DNA from: Candidatus Brachybacter algidus
GTDB taxonomy: Bacteria; Bacteroidota; Bacteroidia; Chitinophagales; Saprospiraceae
Direction of reading: 5' to 3'
NCBI GenBank assembly: GCA_016711705.1
Contig: JADJSK010000001.1
Location: forward strand, 1,240,001 to 1,304,000
DNA length: 64,000 bases
Position 1 is the first letter of the stretch; every line of letters starts with the position of its first letter. A program made the position numbers and the translations under genes. Below the pieces are notes generated by a model that made no database searches, was not told the origin of the DNA, and worked only from the letters and a program-made list of their open reading frames with translations. Positions 37,149-46,062 of the stretch are shown here, in pieces.

Positions 37149-39563
37149 ATGAAATATTTCTTTACAGTAATTTCATTATTTTGCTTTTGTTTCATTCTGA
37201 AAAGTCAACCATTGGAAATGTATGGCTGTCATATGCGTCACAAACAAGCCAATACAAATGTAAACAGGACTATTGAAGATAATCTATGGTCAGCATCTGT
37301 TGAAAGGTCTGACTCATTTGATATTCTTGATTACGATCTTTCAATAGATTTACGAAAAATGACAGGTAGCCTTCTTGTAGGAAAAGCAGTGATTGAATTT
37401 ACACCAAAAATTTCAGGTTTAAATTTTATACCTCTGGACTTATTAAAGCTTTCTGTTGACTCAGTATTTTTCGATAGTGAGCTGACTACATATTCGTACA
37501 ATAATATTTTGCTGAAAGTCGATGCTCCAATGAATCTCCAGGTTGGGACTAATTATAAGGTAACTGTGTATTATCAAGGAAAGCCAACGACAAGTTCTTC
37601 TGGATTTGGTGGATTTTATTTTGAGGATGGTATTGCGTACAATTTGGGAATTGGTTTAACAGATGATCCTCACAACTATGGCAGAAGCTGGTTTCCCTGT
37701 TTTGATAATTTTGTAGAACGGAGTACTTATACCTATAGAATTATTACAACGAATAATATAACTTCATATTCCGTGGGAGCGCTGGAGTCAGATGAAGAAT
37801 TTGATTCTGAATCCAGAATTCGAACCTTCAGAATGAATCAAATTATTCCGACATACTTATCCGCCATAGCAGCTTCAACATATACAGTTCATGAGTATAT
37901 TCACAATGCAGTTTATGGTGATTTACCTGTTCAGTTAATCAGTAAGCCGGCAGACCAAGCAAATGTCAAAAGTTCTTTTAGAAACTTAAACAGTGCTGTT
38001 GATGCTTTAGAATCATGGTATGGCAAGTATCCTTTCGAAAGAGTTGGTTATGTAATGACCACAAGAGGAGCAATGGAGCATCCTAATTGCATAGCTTTCC
38101 CAGTCTCATCTACCAATGGTGGTGGCGAAGCGAGAAGATTAATGAGTCATGAACTATGCCATCTATGGTGGGGTGACTTGCTTACTCTAAAGACTCAGGC
38201 TGACATGTGGATCAAGGAAGGTAATGCTGAATATGGTTCGCATCTGTTTGAAGAGTATTTAGCAGGTAGAAGTTCATTTGAAAAACTGATTACCGACAGT
38301 AGACTTGAAGTAATCAAAAATGCACATATTGATGATGGTAGGTATTTACCTTTATCACCTATGCCAAAAGACATCACATATGGCACCACTACTTATAAAA
38401 AAGGTGCAATGGTGATGCATTCTCTTCGTGGATACCTTGGTGATGATTTGTTTAGAACTGCGCAGCAAAAAGTATTGAAAGATTATGCTTATAGCAATCT
38501 TACTGCCAATACATATCGTGATGCACTCTCAGCGGCTTCCGGTATTGATCTTACTGATTTTTTCAATAGATGGGTCTTTGACATTGGGTTTTATGACTTC
38601 TCAATACAAGATTTTCATGCATTGGATTTTTCTACAAATACTCATGAAATTACAATTAAACAAAAGCTGTTGAAATCGAACGGCTTCCTAAAAGATGCTC
38701 CGGTTTCCATAACATTTGTAGATCAGGACAACAAGCTTATTACCCAAAAAGTATTATGCACCGGTGAAGTGACGACAATACCGCTCACACTAGCTTTCAA
38801 CCCAAAGGCAGTCTTCATAAATGCACCTTTGACATTGAATTTAGCTCAGTTCAATTCGTTACAAAAGATCACAAAAAAAGGAAGTCCTAATTTCACTTAT
38901 TCCAACCTAATCGTGAATGTCACAGAGATTCAAGACAGTACATGGGCTTATGCAGAACATCATTATACTGCCCCTGATGCAAGTCTTAATCCAAATGTTA
39001 AAATGAATGATTTACATTTCTGGAAGCTGACAATAGCAGATCCGGAGTTGATTACCATGATCGGTAAAATTGAATATAATACAACATGGGATTCTGAACT
39101 TTTGAAAAATGGCGAAGACAGCATCCAACTTTTCTACAGAGCAAATGGAACTGAGGATTGGTTAGTCTATCCATTTTATACAAAAAGCGGTGGATCCGCA
39201 AGTGATAAAAAAGGATCTTTTGTAATCTCAAAATACCTTAAGGGTGAATATGCAACAGGAAATATTGATCCTGCAGCATTATCAAATCTTACAGCAAAGC
39301 AGTTTTCAAAATTATCAGTATATCCGAATCCCACAACTGGGAAGATAAATCTTGACTTAGCGAAATTTGCTTCAAAAGGAGATAATAACTTTAATATATC
39401 ATTCATAAATACTTCTGGAGAAATAGTTTATGAATCAAATTTAAAGGCTACAGATATAAGCCTGGATTTACCAACAGTGATTACAAGTGGCAGTTACCAA
39501 TTAGTTATAAGTTCAGAAAATGGTGAAATTATAGCTCAAAATAGTCTAATCGTATTAAAATAG
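37149..39563 (+). CDS. Secreted M1 family aminopeptidase with T9SS sorting domain
   Basis: A signal peptide (MKYFFTVISLFCFCFI) leads into the M1 N-terminal beta domain, then the gluzincin site: GAMEHPN (variant of GAMEN) and HELCHLWWGD with the third zinc ligand Glu in WIKEGNAEY, spaced HExxH-x18-E. A further beta region follows and the T9SS sorting domain begins VYPNPTTGKINLDL. It is thus a zinc exopeptidase that the T9SS should export or anchor on the surface. Length 804 residues. Confidence 0.9.
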   Translation: MKYFFTVISLFCFCFILKSQPLEMYGCHMRHKQANTNVNRTIEDNLWSASVERSDSFDILDYDLSIDLRKMTGSLLVGKAVIEFTPKISGLNFIPLDLLKLSVDSVFFDSELTTYSYNNILLKVDAPMNLQVGTNYKVTVYYQGKPTTSSSGFGGFYFEDGIAYNLGIGLTDDPHNYGRSWFPCFDNFVERSTYTYRIITTNNITSYSVGALESDEEFDSESRIRTFRMNQIIPTYLSAIAASTYTVHEYIHNAVYGDLPVQLISKPADQANVKSSFRNLNSAVDALESWYGKYPFERVGYVMTTRGAMEHPNCIAFPVSSTNGGGEARRLMSHELCHLWWGDLLTLKTQADMWIKEGNAEYGSHLFEEYLAGRSSFEKLITDSRLEVIKNAHIDDGRYLPLSPMPKDITYGTTTYKKGAMVMHSLRGYLGDDLFRTAQQKVLKDYAYSNLTANTYRDALSAASGIDLTDFFNRWVFDIGFYDFSIQDFHALDFSTNTHEITIKQKLLKSNGFLKDAPVSITFVDQDNKLITQKVLCTGEVTTIPLTLAFNPKAVFINAPLTLNLAQFNSLQKITKKGSPNFTYSNLIVNVTEIQDSTWAYAEHHYTAPDASLNPNVKMNDLHFWKLTIADPELITMIGKIEYNTTWDSELLKNGEDSIQLFYRANGTEDWLVYPFYTKSGGSASDKKGSFVISKYLKGEYATGNIDPAALSNLTAKQFSKLSVYPNPTTGKINLDLAKFASKGDNNFNISFINTSGEIVYESNLKATDISLDLPTVITSGSYQLVISSENGEIIAQNSLIVLK

Positions 39564-39641
39564 AATTTTCAAACCTCTTTTATTCATTTTAAATGAACAT
39601 TGAAGCCTTCGATGTTGTTAATGAGCAAAAGTTAGAAAAAC

Positions 39642-41315
39642 GTGTTTTATACCAAAGATTTATTTGAAGTTTTAGAATTTGATAAAGTAATTAACCTGGC
39701 TCTGCCTTTCTGCAAAGGTGAACCTGGTAGATCATTGCTACAAAAAGTCGAATTTGAAGTTGACCATTTACAAGTTCAATATTCACTAAAAGAAACAGCT
39801 GAATATAAGCTCTCAATTGAATCCGGCGAATCATTTCCTTCTCAAATCTATGATGACATATCAGGTTTTTTAAAATATTTAAAAATTACTGATTATTTTC
39901 TTGAGCTCGAACAGATAGCTGCAATTAAGCAAGTGCTTGAATTAATGCGAACACTTGACAATTTTTCAAGATCTGAAAAGTCTGCCCGATCCTACCCTAT
40001 TCTTTCTAAAAAAATTAAGGAAGCAACATATGAGGCGCAATACTTGATCAGAATAAATCAAGTTTTAGACGATCAAGGAAATGTCAAAAATAATGCTTCA
40101 GAACAACTTGTAAAAATCAGGAAATCCATTGCCGGCAAAAAGACTGAATTAGAGCGCGCATTTGACAGCTTAGTTGGCACTTACAGAAATAAAGGATATT
40201 TAACCGAATCATTAGAATCTTATAGAAATGGAAGAAGAGTTCTAAGTGTCCCGGCAGAACACAAAAGGCAGATTCCCGGCATTATTCATGATGAATCAGA
40301 CACTGGGAAAACAGTATTCATAGAACCAGAGCCGCTGATTCTCTTAAATAATGATCTTTTTGAACTGGAACATGAAGAAATAAGAGAAATAGTAAAAATA
40401 ATTAAGGCACTTTGTAATGATCTTTCATCCGGGCATGATTCATTTCATGATTACTTAAACATTATTTCATACATGGATTTTGTAGGAGCTAAAGCAAATC
40501 TTGCATTAGCATACCATGGTGAAATGCCAGAAATACTTGACCATCCACATTTTGAAGTATTAAAAGGTTTTCATCCACTTCTATATATCAAGAATAAAAA
40601 TGCAGGGAAGATAACAGTGCCATTTGATCTAAACCTGGATAATGAAAATAGGATGATGCTTATATCCGGACCTAATGCCGGAGGTAAGTCAATTCTGATG
40701 AAAGCAACCGGACTGCTCCAGGTGATGGTCCAATGTGGATTTTTGGTGCCCGTATTTCAAGAAAGTAAGTTTGGAATTTTTAATAAAATATTTGCAGATA
40801 TTGGAGATAAGCAATCCTTGGAAGAAGATTTGAGTACCTATAGTTCTCATCTCAAAAGCATGAAATTCTTTACTGATCATGTGGATGAGGAAACCCTGGT
40901 GTTAATCGATGAATTTGGAACAGGAACGGACCCTGAGGTTGGTGGCGCTATAGCGGAAAGCGTGTTGGCATATATCAATAAAAAAAGAACCTGGGGTGTG
41001 ATCACGACACATTATTCGATCTTAAAGTTGTATGCACACAATAACAAAGGTGTAATGAATGGGTCAATGCTTTTTGACTCAAATGGTCTAAAACCCACGT
41101 ATATATTCAAAGCGGGAAGCCCCGGAAGCTCATTTGCATTTGAATTGGCCAGGAACAATGGCCTTCCAAAAGCAATAATACATCATGCAGAACAAAAGCT
41201 GGGGTCAAAAAAGTATAAAGTTGACAAGTTACTTAATGACCTTCAAGGAAATAAGAATCAATTAGATAAGCAGCTCCATGAGTTACAATCCAGAGAGAAA
41301 AACTGGATCGTTTGA
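39642..41315 (+). CDS. mutS2: MutS2 N-terminal and ATPase part (split gene)
   Basis: Carries the MutS2 core, lever and ATPase domains: Walker A LISGPNAGGKSILMKATG, Walker B LVLIDEFGTGTDPEVGGA, and WGVITTHYSILK. MutS2 suppresses recombination and in some bacteria rescues collided ribosomes. Start is GTG. The frame ends in REKNWIV, whereas the family continues with a coiled coil; that continuation is found in the next frame (41312-42028). The break is in a run of five A (41298-41302): one more A would give REKKLDRLISNYE and a continuous protein of about 795 residues. Confidence 0.9.
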   Translation: MFYTKDLFEVLEFDKVINLALPFCKGEPGRSLLQKVEFEVDHLQVQYSLKETAEYKLSIESGESFPSQIYDDISGFLKYLKITDYFLELEQIAAIKQVLELMRTLDNFSRSEKSARSYPILSKKIKEATYEAQYLIRINQVLDDQGNVKNNASEQLVKIRKSIAGKKTELERAFDSLVGTYRNKGYLTESLESYRNGRRVLSVPAEHKRQIPGIIHDESDTGKTVFIEPEPLILLNNDLFELEHEEIREIVKIIKALCNDLSSGHDSFHDYLNIISYMDFVGAKANLALAYHGEMPEILDHPHFEVLKGFHPLLYIKNKNAGKITVPFDLNLDNENRMMLISGPNAGGKSILMKATGLLQVMVQCGFLVPVFQESKFGIFNKIFADIGDKQSLEEDLSTYSSHLKSMKFFTDHVDEETLVLIDEFGTGTDPEVGGAIAESVLAYINKKRTWGVITTHYSILKLYAHNNKGVMNGSMLFDSNGLKPTYIFKAGSPGSSFAFELARNNGLPKAIIHHAEQKLGSKKYKVDKLLNDLQGNKNQLDKQLHELQSREKNWIV

Positions 41316-42028
41316 TTTCTAATTATGAAAATCAAATGAATGAATTTGAAATCAAAAGAAAAAAACTCCGACAAGAAGCTAAAGAAATTCAGCTAAATGC
41401 AATTAATCATCAAGCGGATTTACTTGATAACAGAATCAAGGAATTATCGAAAGAAAACAACCTTGAAAAAATAAGAGAGCTGGCAATCCAAAAGAAAGAG
41501 GAACGGGAAAGATTAATTGCACAAGTAGAAACACTTAATATTGAAACTCAGCGTCATGATAAGAAACTACTCTTCAAAGCAGAAATAGAAGTGGGTGATT
41601 TTGTGCGCCTTAAGACCAGCGGTACCACCGGAAATGTCATAGAAGTCATTAAAGAAAATGCTAAAGTGAGTATGGGTGGCCTTACAGTATTGGTCCCTGT
41701 CAAGCAACTCCAAGTAGAACGTGAACCACAGGATTTAAGAAGAGTTAAAGGCGTTTATACAGATATTGTGACTTCATCAAGTAATGCAAAGGATAAAATT
41801 GACATCCGTGGATTGCGAATGGATGAGGCTATGACACAGATCCAGGACTTTTTTGATCTTGCCTTGATAGCCGGAAAAATTAATGTAGAAATTCTTCATG
41901 GCAAAGGAAACGGTACGCTAAAAAAGGTAGTTCGGCAAAAACTTAAAGAATATAACGTGCCTATGAAGATCAGCCATCCTGCTCCTGAAGCTGGTGGAGA
42001 TGGCATTACATTAGTTCAAATAGAATAA
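41312..42028 (+). CDS. mutS2: MutS2 C-terminal part with Smr nuclease domain (split gene)
   Basis: Continues MutS2 in the -1 frame: a coiled coil (LISNYENQMNEFEIKRKKL), a KOW-like segment (VGDFVRLKTSGTTGNV), and the Smr domain with DIRGLRMDEAM and EILHGKGNGTLKKVV. The Smr His/Gly motif HGKGxG is intact, so selection has probably kept this end working. The TTG at 41312 is only the first possible start codon of the open frame; I doubt it is a real start. It overlaps the first part by four bases. Confidence 0.85.
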   Translation: MISNYENQMNEFEIKRKKLRQEAKEIQLNAINHQADLLDNRIKELSKENNLEKIRELAIQKKEERERLIAQVETLNIETQRHDKKLLFKAEIEVGDFVRLKTSGTTGNVIEVIKENAKVSMGGLTVLVPVKQLQVEREPQDLRRVKGVYTDIVTSSSNAKDKIDIRGLRMDEAMTQIQDFFDLALIAGKINVEILHGKGNGTLKKVVRQKLKEYNVPMKISHPAPEAGGDGITLVQIE

Positions 42029-42054
42029 TTAGTGTCACTTAGACCTTAACCTTC

Positions 42055-42645
42055 CTATCCCTTTATTGACTGCGGTTGAGAGATCTTCACAGTCCATCCG
42101 GCAGATTCCGCTATCAGCTTTATAGTTTCTATTGACTTTTGGCTTTGAAGTTTAGCTCTGGCTGGCAACTCACTTTGAATAGCCACTTTTCGAATGTAAT
42201 CCTTAGCATCACTATTAATTTTATTAAAATCTTCAGGCGTAAATGTGTTAAATGTACCTTCAGTAATATCATAATAATCAATATCGTGATCAAGACTTAT
42301 AATTTCAGGTTCAGGAAGTCTATCCATACTTATCACTTTATTTACATTATCAAGTTTAATATTGACTTTGTTTAAATCGACACCCATCGATACTTTAGCT
42401 TTAACTCTAACTAAAGCTTTTTTGGTAAACATACTCCATTCAAGATTGTAATAATTTTTGTAATTATACATCTCTGAGAAGTAACCTTCGACAGTCACCA
42501 ATTTTGATACTTCCTTAATTCTGTTTAAAATTACTTCACTGGATATCTGATTCTTTTCAGCTTGCCTAAGTTGAAGCCATTGTGAAAAAAAATATCCACT
42601 TGTAAAGAGAATAAGCATGGCTATTAAACCAACAATATATTTCAT
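42055..42645 (-). CDS. DUF4230 domain protein
   Basis: One N-terminal membrane helix (MKYIVGLIAMLILFTSGYFF) and a DUF4230 domain (LVTVEGYFSEMYNYKNY, ALVRVKAKVSMGVDL, ITEGTFNTFTPEDFN). Function is unknown. It is the last gene of a minus-strand run with the DUF3108 gene (nine bases upstream), the flippase-like gene and an unknown gene. Confidence 0.82.
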   Translation of the reverse strand: MKYIVGLIAMLILFTSGYFFSQWLQLRQAEKNQISSEVILNRIKEVSKLVTVEGYFSEMYNYKNYYNLEWSMFTKKALVRVKAKVSMGVDLNKVNIKLDNVNKVISMDRLPEPEIISLDHDIDYYDITEGTFNTFTPEDFNKINSDAKDYIRKVAIQSELPARAKLQSQKSIETIKLIAESAGWTVKISQPQSIKG

Positions 42646-42654
42646 TCAGGAAAT

Positions 42655-43494
42655 TTATTCGATCTTAGAATTCAATGGATAGCGGAGATTCTTATAAGAT
42701 TTCAATGCTACTTTTACGCTACCCACACTCAACTTTGTCTCAATAAGTAGGGGAATATGATTTGCGTCTTCTGAAAGATACATCTTCATAGTATTTCCTT
42801 TATCAAAGACTTTACCCTCAATAGTCCCGGGAGAAATCAAGTAGGTATTGAATTTACCCATTCCCTTAATTTCTTGCTTTTTCTTAACTCCATTGTATTT
42901 AGCTGTCAAATTATTTGTTTCCCTATCAAGAAATACGTTAACAGGAAAAGATTGCCCACTTTTGAAGCTCTTAAAGGGATAATTGCGTATAAAGTACAAA
43001 ATACTTAATACATCATGAGCACAATCAGTAATTGCTATAGTTTTACTAACGGCATCTTTCTTTGTCTTACCTTTAGTAGATACAACTGTACCAGTGCTTT
43101 GGTTAAAGTCCATCTTTTCATACTGGGTATAATTATTTTCTTTTACTTCCTTCAAAGACCAGATCGGGAGTAATGTTTCTTTATCAATAAATGCTTCATA
43201 TCGATCATTCACTTCATATAGCCATTCATAACTTGATAAAGTTTTTCCTACAGCTGTGATGTGATAACCATCTCTTTTCTCCTTGACTTTAAATACAACT
43301 TCTGCCGCATTCAGCCACATGATGCCCCAATTATAATAAACCTTATACACAAGTTCCTCATCCCCCTTAAAGGAAACATTGTCAATATCACATGTAGATA
43401 GGCCCTCTATCTTTTGTTCACTATCTACTGAATTTTGAAAAGAGGTAGGCAGATGAAAAAACATTAGTAAGAAGAAAAAGCTATGTATTTTCAT
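42655..43494 (-). CDS. DUF3108 domain protein
   Basis: A signal peptide (MKIHSFFFLLMFFHLPTSF) followed by a DUF3108 domain, seen as LVYKVYYNWGIMWLNAAEVVF, YEWLYEVNDRYEAFIDKETLLPIW and DVLSILYFIRNYPF. These are periplasmic beta-rich proteins of unknown function. The gene overlaps the end of the membrane protein gene upstream by 14 bases, so the two are translated from one mRNA. Confidence 0.85.
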   Translation of the reverse strand: MKIHSFFFLLMFFHLPTSFQNSVDSEQKIEGLSTCDIDNVSFKGDEELVYKVYYNWGIMWLNAAEVVFKVKEKRDGYHITAVGKTLSSYEWLYEVNDRYEAFIDKETLLPIWSLKEVKENNYTQYEKMDFNQSTGTVVSTKGKTKKDAVSKTIAITDCAHDVLSILYFIRNYPFKSFKSGQSFPVNVFLDRETNNLTAKYNGVKKKQEIKGMGKFNTYLISPGTIEGKVFDKGNTMKMYLSEDANHIPLLIETKLSVGSVKVALKSYKNLRYPLNSKIE

Positions 43495-44404
43495 TTAAAT
43501 TGTTTCTGTTAAAAATCAAAACGAATAAACCTACCAAAGATGGTATAATGAGATTATAAAAAAATATAACAAATGTAGCTGCAAGAGCGTTCCACTCATC
43601 AATATTTACCTGTGACCACATAAAGACCGCAACGCCACTTCTGGCAAGTAAACCAGTGATCGATGGCAATGGTATTCCGGTTTGAATAAGAAATATCATC
43701 AAAATAACAGCGATTTGTATAAAATGAACAGAATCACCAGTCAATAAAAACATGATCAAAACATATTGAAAAGTCCAGACCATAATACGAATTATAGAAA
43801 GAAACAATATGTTTCGCAAAGTTGTTGACGAATAATGTGTTAATAGATTCATTTTACCCAAATAAGGTCTTATTCTTTTGGGCCAAGGCAATTTTTTGGC
43901 AAAAGGAATAAATCTGTTGATATTAAAATAGCAAAGGATCGCTATGAAAAATAGAAAAATCGTTATTATCAGCATACTAAGGAAAATCAACCTTTCAGCC
44001 ATGTTATTGGAGTAGACAAACCATATTAAGCCAAATAATCCAAGAAATAAAATTCCTATGTTTTGAGCAACACTTCCTACAAGCACTGCTGCTGTGCCAA
44101 CAAGCCTGTTTTCTTTCTTTAACTCAATTACTCTTCCGCCGAGCTCACCTATGCGAGCAGGTGTAAAAATTGAAAATAGTACCCCAACTAAAACACTTTT
44201 TAGGGCTTTCCAAAAGGAGAATTCCTCAAGAGGCTTCAGGATGGCGCACCATTTTAAACTTTCTAAAGAATAATTTACTAACACTAAAATAAAAATCAGG
44301 ACTCCAATTGGTAGGGAGTTAGGACGACTATAAAAACCAATAATTTTATCATACAACACGGGATTGGAGGTAAGCTTATTGCACTGATTGAAGAGAAGAG
44401 CCAA
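43481..44404 (-). CDS. Lysylphosphatidylglycerol synthase TM region / UPF0104-like membrane protein
   Basis: A polytopic membrane protein with the family motif FTPARIGELGGRVIELKK and about eight helices. Relatives include the flippase part of MprF and YbhN. The first start in frame is a TTG at 44404 that would fall inside a hydrophobic helix (ATILLLALLFNQ). The missing N-terminus is present upstream: with one more base in the seven-T run at 44453-44459 an ATG at 44466 gives MTQKKQEPFFLLLKVIATI. I infer that the true start is 44466. Confidence 0.78.
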   Translation of the reverse strand: MALLFNQCNKLTSNPVLYDKIIGFYSRPNSLPIGVLIFILVLVNYSLESLKWCAILKPLEEFSFWKALKSVLVGVLFSIFTPARIGELGGRVIELKKENRLVGTAAVLVGSVAQNIGILFLGLFGLIWFVYSNNMAERLIFLSMLIITIFLFFIAILCYFNINRFIPFAKKLPWPKRIRPYLGKMNLLTHYSSTTLRNILFLSIIRIMVWTFQYVLIMFLLTGDSVHFIQIAVILMIFLIQTGIPLPSITGLLARSGVAVFMWSQVNIDEWNALAATFVIFFYNLIIPSLVGLFVLIFNRNNLNENT

Positions 44405-44485
44405 CAGTAAAATTGTTGCTATTACTTTTAAAAGAAGAAAAAATGGCTCCTGTTTTTTTGCGTCATGATTGAATTTAAGAAAATT

Positions 44486-45913
44486 TTATTTTTTCTTTCT
44501 TTCCAACAATTTTTCTTTTAACCATTGTTCATTTACAATGTTGCCAGAGTATTTTTGGAGTTCCTTTTCGATCTTAAGGTAAGATTTATCACCAGATAAT
44601 TCAGCTAAAGCAATTAATCTTACGATGGTTATAAAGTTTTGATATGTATTGATCTTAGCTTCTGGAACATCCTTTTTCTTTCTATTCAAAAATACTCTAA
44701 AACTTTCAGACCATGAAAGTATTGCGTCATACTCGTTAAGTTCCAAAAGAGTAGCCAGATATATTGTTTTTGCTCGACGATTTGTAACCATATCAGGATA
44801 TTCAACTCTTTGAAGTTGTGTAATCACACTAAGGAAATCCTTTTTATAGAAATAAATTTGTGCTAGAGAAAATGTTACAATACTTTCCTTTTGAGAAGCA
44901 GGAAGCAAATCTTTATATTCCTTTATGAAATTCTCTGCAAAATCGTAATTGCCTGCACGCAAAGACGTAGTCAACACATTCTTGAATTTAACAGGAGTCA
45001 TGTAGTTTTCACTAATAAGGATACCATTTTCAAAAATAAAGTCGTAGATATCAATCATTTCATCATGAAACTCTTCGTTACCAAGATTGATTTGCCCGAT
45101 CGCATAAGTAAGGATCGCAGCAAAAAGCTCTTGTAGTTCAACACCTTCAAAAAATCTGTAATTCTTAAATATTAATGCTTTTAACTCGTGATAATTATCT
45201 TTTTGTATAGGTTCAGATAGTGTTTTGTATATCAAATAATAGATCCTGATTATTAAATCATCGTAAAACTTATGCTCTTCCACAAATAAGAGAAGCTCAT
45301 TTATGAAATTGAAATTGTACTGGATATTAGATAAGACCTCCCTCCCAAGTATTTCGCAGTAATATTTTAATTTTTCAGCGATGTAAAATTTATCAAGATT
45401 TTCGGCAATGTCTTCAATATTTTTCTTCGAGTATGCTTCAAGGTTGCTTTCACTCAAATAAAATAAATTCTTCTCAATCTGAAAATGATATAAATAAAAA
45501 TCGCTGCTGCGGTTTATATATTTGCTTGAAGAATTTTGAGAGTTTTGGATTGCAGTATTAATAAGTTTGGGAATCTTTTTTTTGTTGGTTAGCTCAAGCA
45601 ATAATTGGGAAGCTAGTATTGGCCGATTTTCAAGTTCTTCAATTGAGAAAAACTTAAGTAGTAATTTTAAAAGTTCGGAAAGGTATTTCCTGAATTTTAC
45701 ATCATCATACTCCTCCTTTGGCTTGATCAAATTCCAGCTATCAAGTTTAGTATATTCAGCTTTAGCACTTTTATGCAGGTCTTGACAGATTTTAAACAAT
45801 TCAGTATTAATTGGATTGATATTAAAGTAAGGGGATTGCAAAAATTTTTCAAACCTGTTTAAGTCAGTTGGATTTAACTCTGAAATGATTTGATAAAATT
45901 TTGTACTTCGCAT
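44486..45913 (-). CDS. Helical protein of unknown function, 475 residues
   Basis: I cannot assign a known family. The protein starts MRSTKFYQIISELNPTDLNRFEKFLQSPYFN and is predicted by eye to be almost all helix, with amphipathic pairs that suggest TPR-like or other helical repeats (for example AGNYDFAENFIKEYKDLL and KESIVTFSLAQIYFYKKDF). There is no signal peptide or membrane segment, so it is likely cytoplasmic. It has its own consensus promoter and is first in the minus-strand run. Start is ATG. Confidence 0.7.
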   Translation of the reverse strand: MRSTKFYQIISELNPTDLNRFEKFLQSPYFNINPINTELFKICQDLHKSAKAEYTKLDSWNLIKPKEEYDDVKFRKYLSELLKLLLKFFSIEELENRPILASQLLLELTNKKKIPKLINTAIQNSQNSSSKYINRSSDFYLYHFQIEKNLFYLSESNLEAYSKKNIEDIAENLDKFYIAEKLKYYCEILGREVLSNIQYNFNFINELLLFVEEHKFYDDLIIRIYYLIYKTLSEPIQKDNYHELKALIFKNYRFFEGVELQELFAAILTYAIGQINLGNEEFHDEMIDIYDFIFENGILISENYMTPVKFKNVLTTSLRAGNYDFAENFIKEYKDLLPASQKESIVTFSLAQIYFYKKDFLSVITQLQRVEYPDMVTNRRAKTIYLATLLELNEYDAILSWSESFRVFLNRKKKDVPEAKINTYQNFITIVRLIALAELSGDKSYLKIEKELQKYSGNIVNEQWLKEKLLERKKK

Positions 45914-45930
45914 TTTAAATTTGATTGAAA

Positions 45931-45938
45931 CAAAGTTA
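45931..45938 (-). promoter_or_regulatory. Promoter -7 element for the 475-residue protein gene
   Basis: Minus strand reads TAACTTTG, matching TAnnTTTG, 17 bases before the ATG. Confidence 0.5.
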
Positions 45939-46062
45939 CATGTATAAGTAACAAAATATAAATTTGAAAGAATTTTTAAGTTAAAACAACGAAAAGAACT
46001 ATCAAATATAAATTAATTCTTATATTGCATCGTTTTTTGAACAAGAACCTTACGAACGAACC

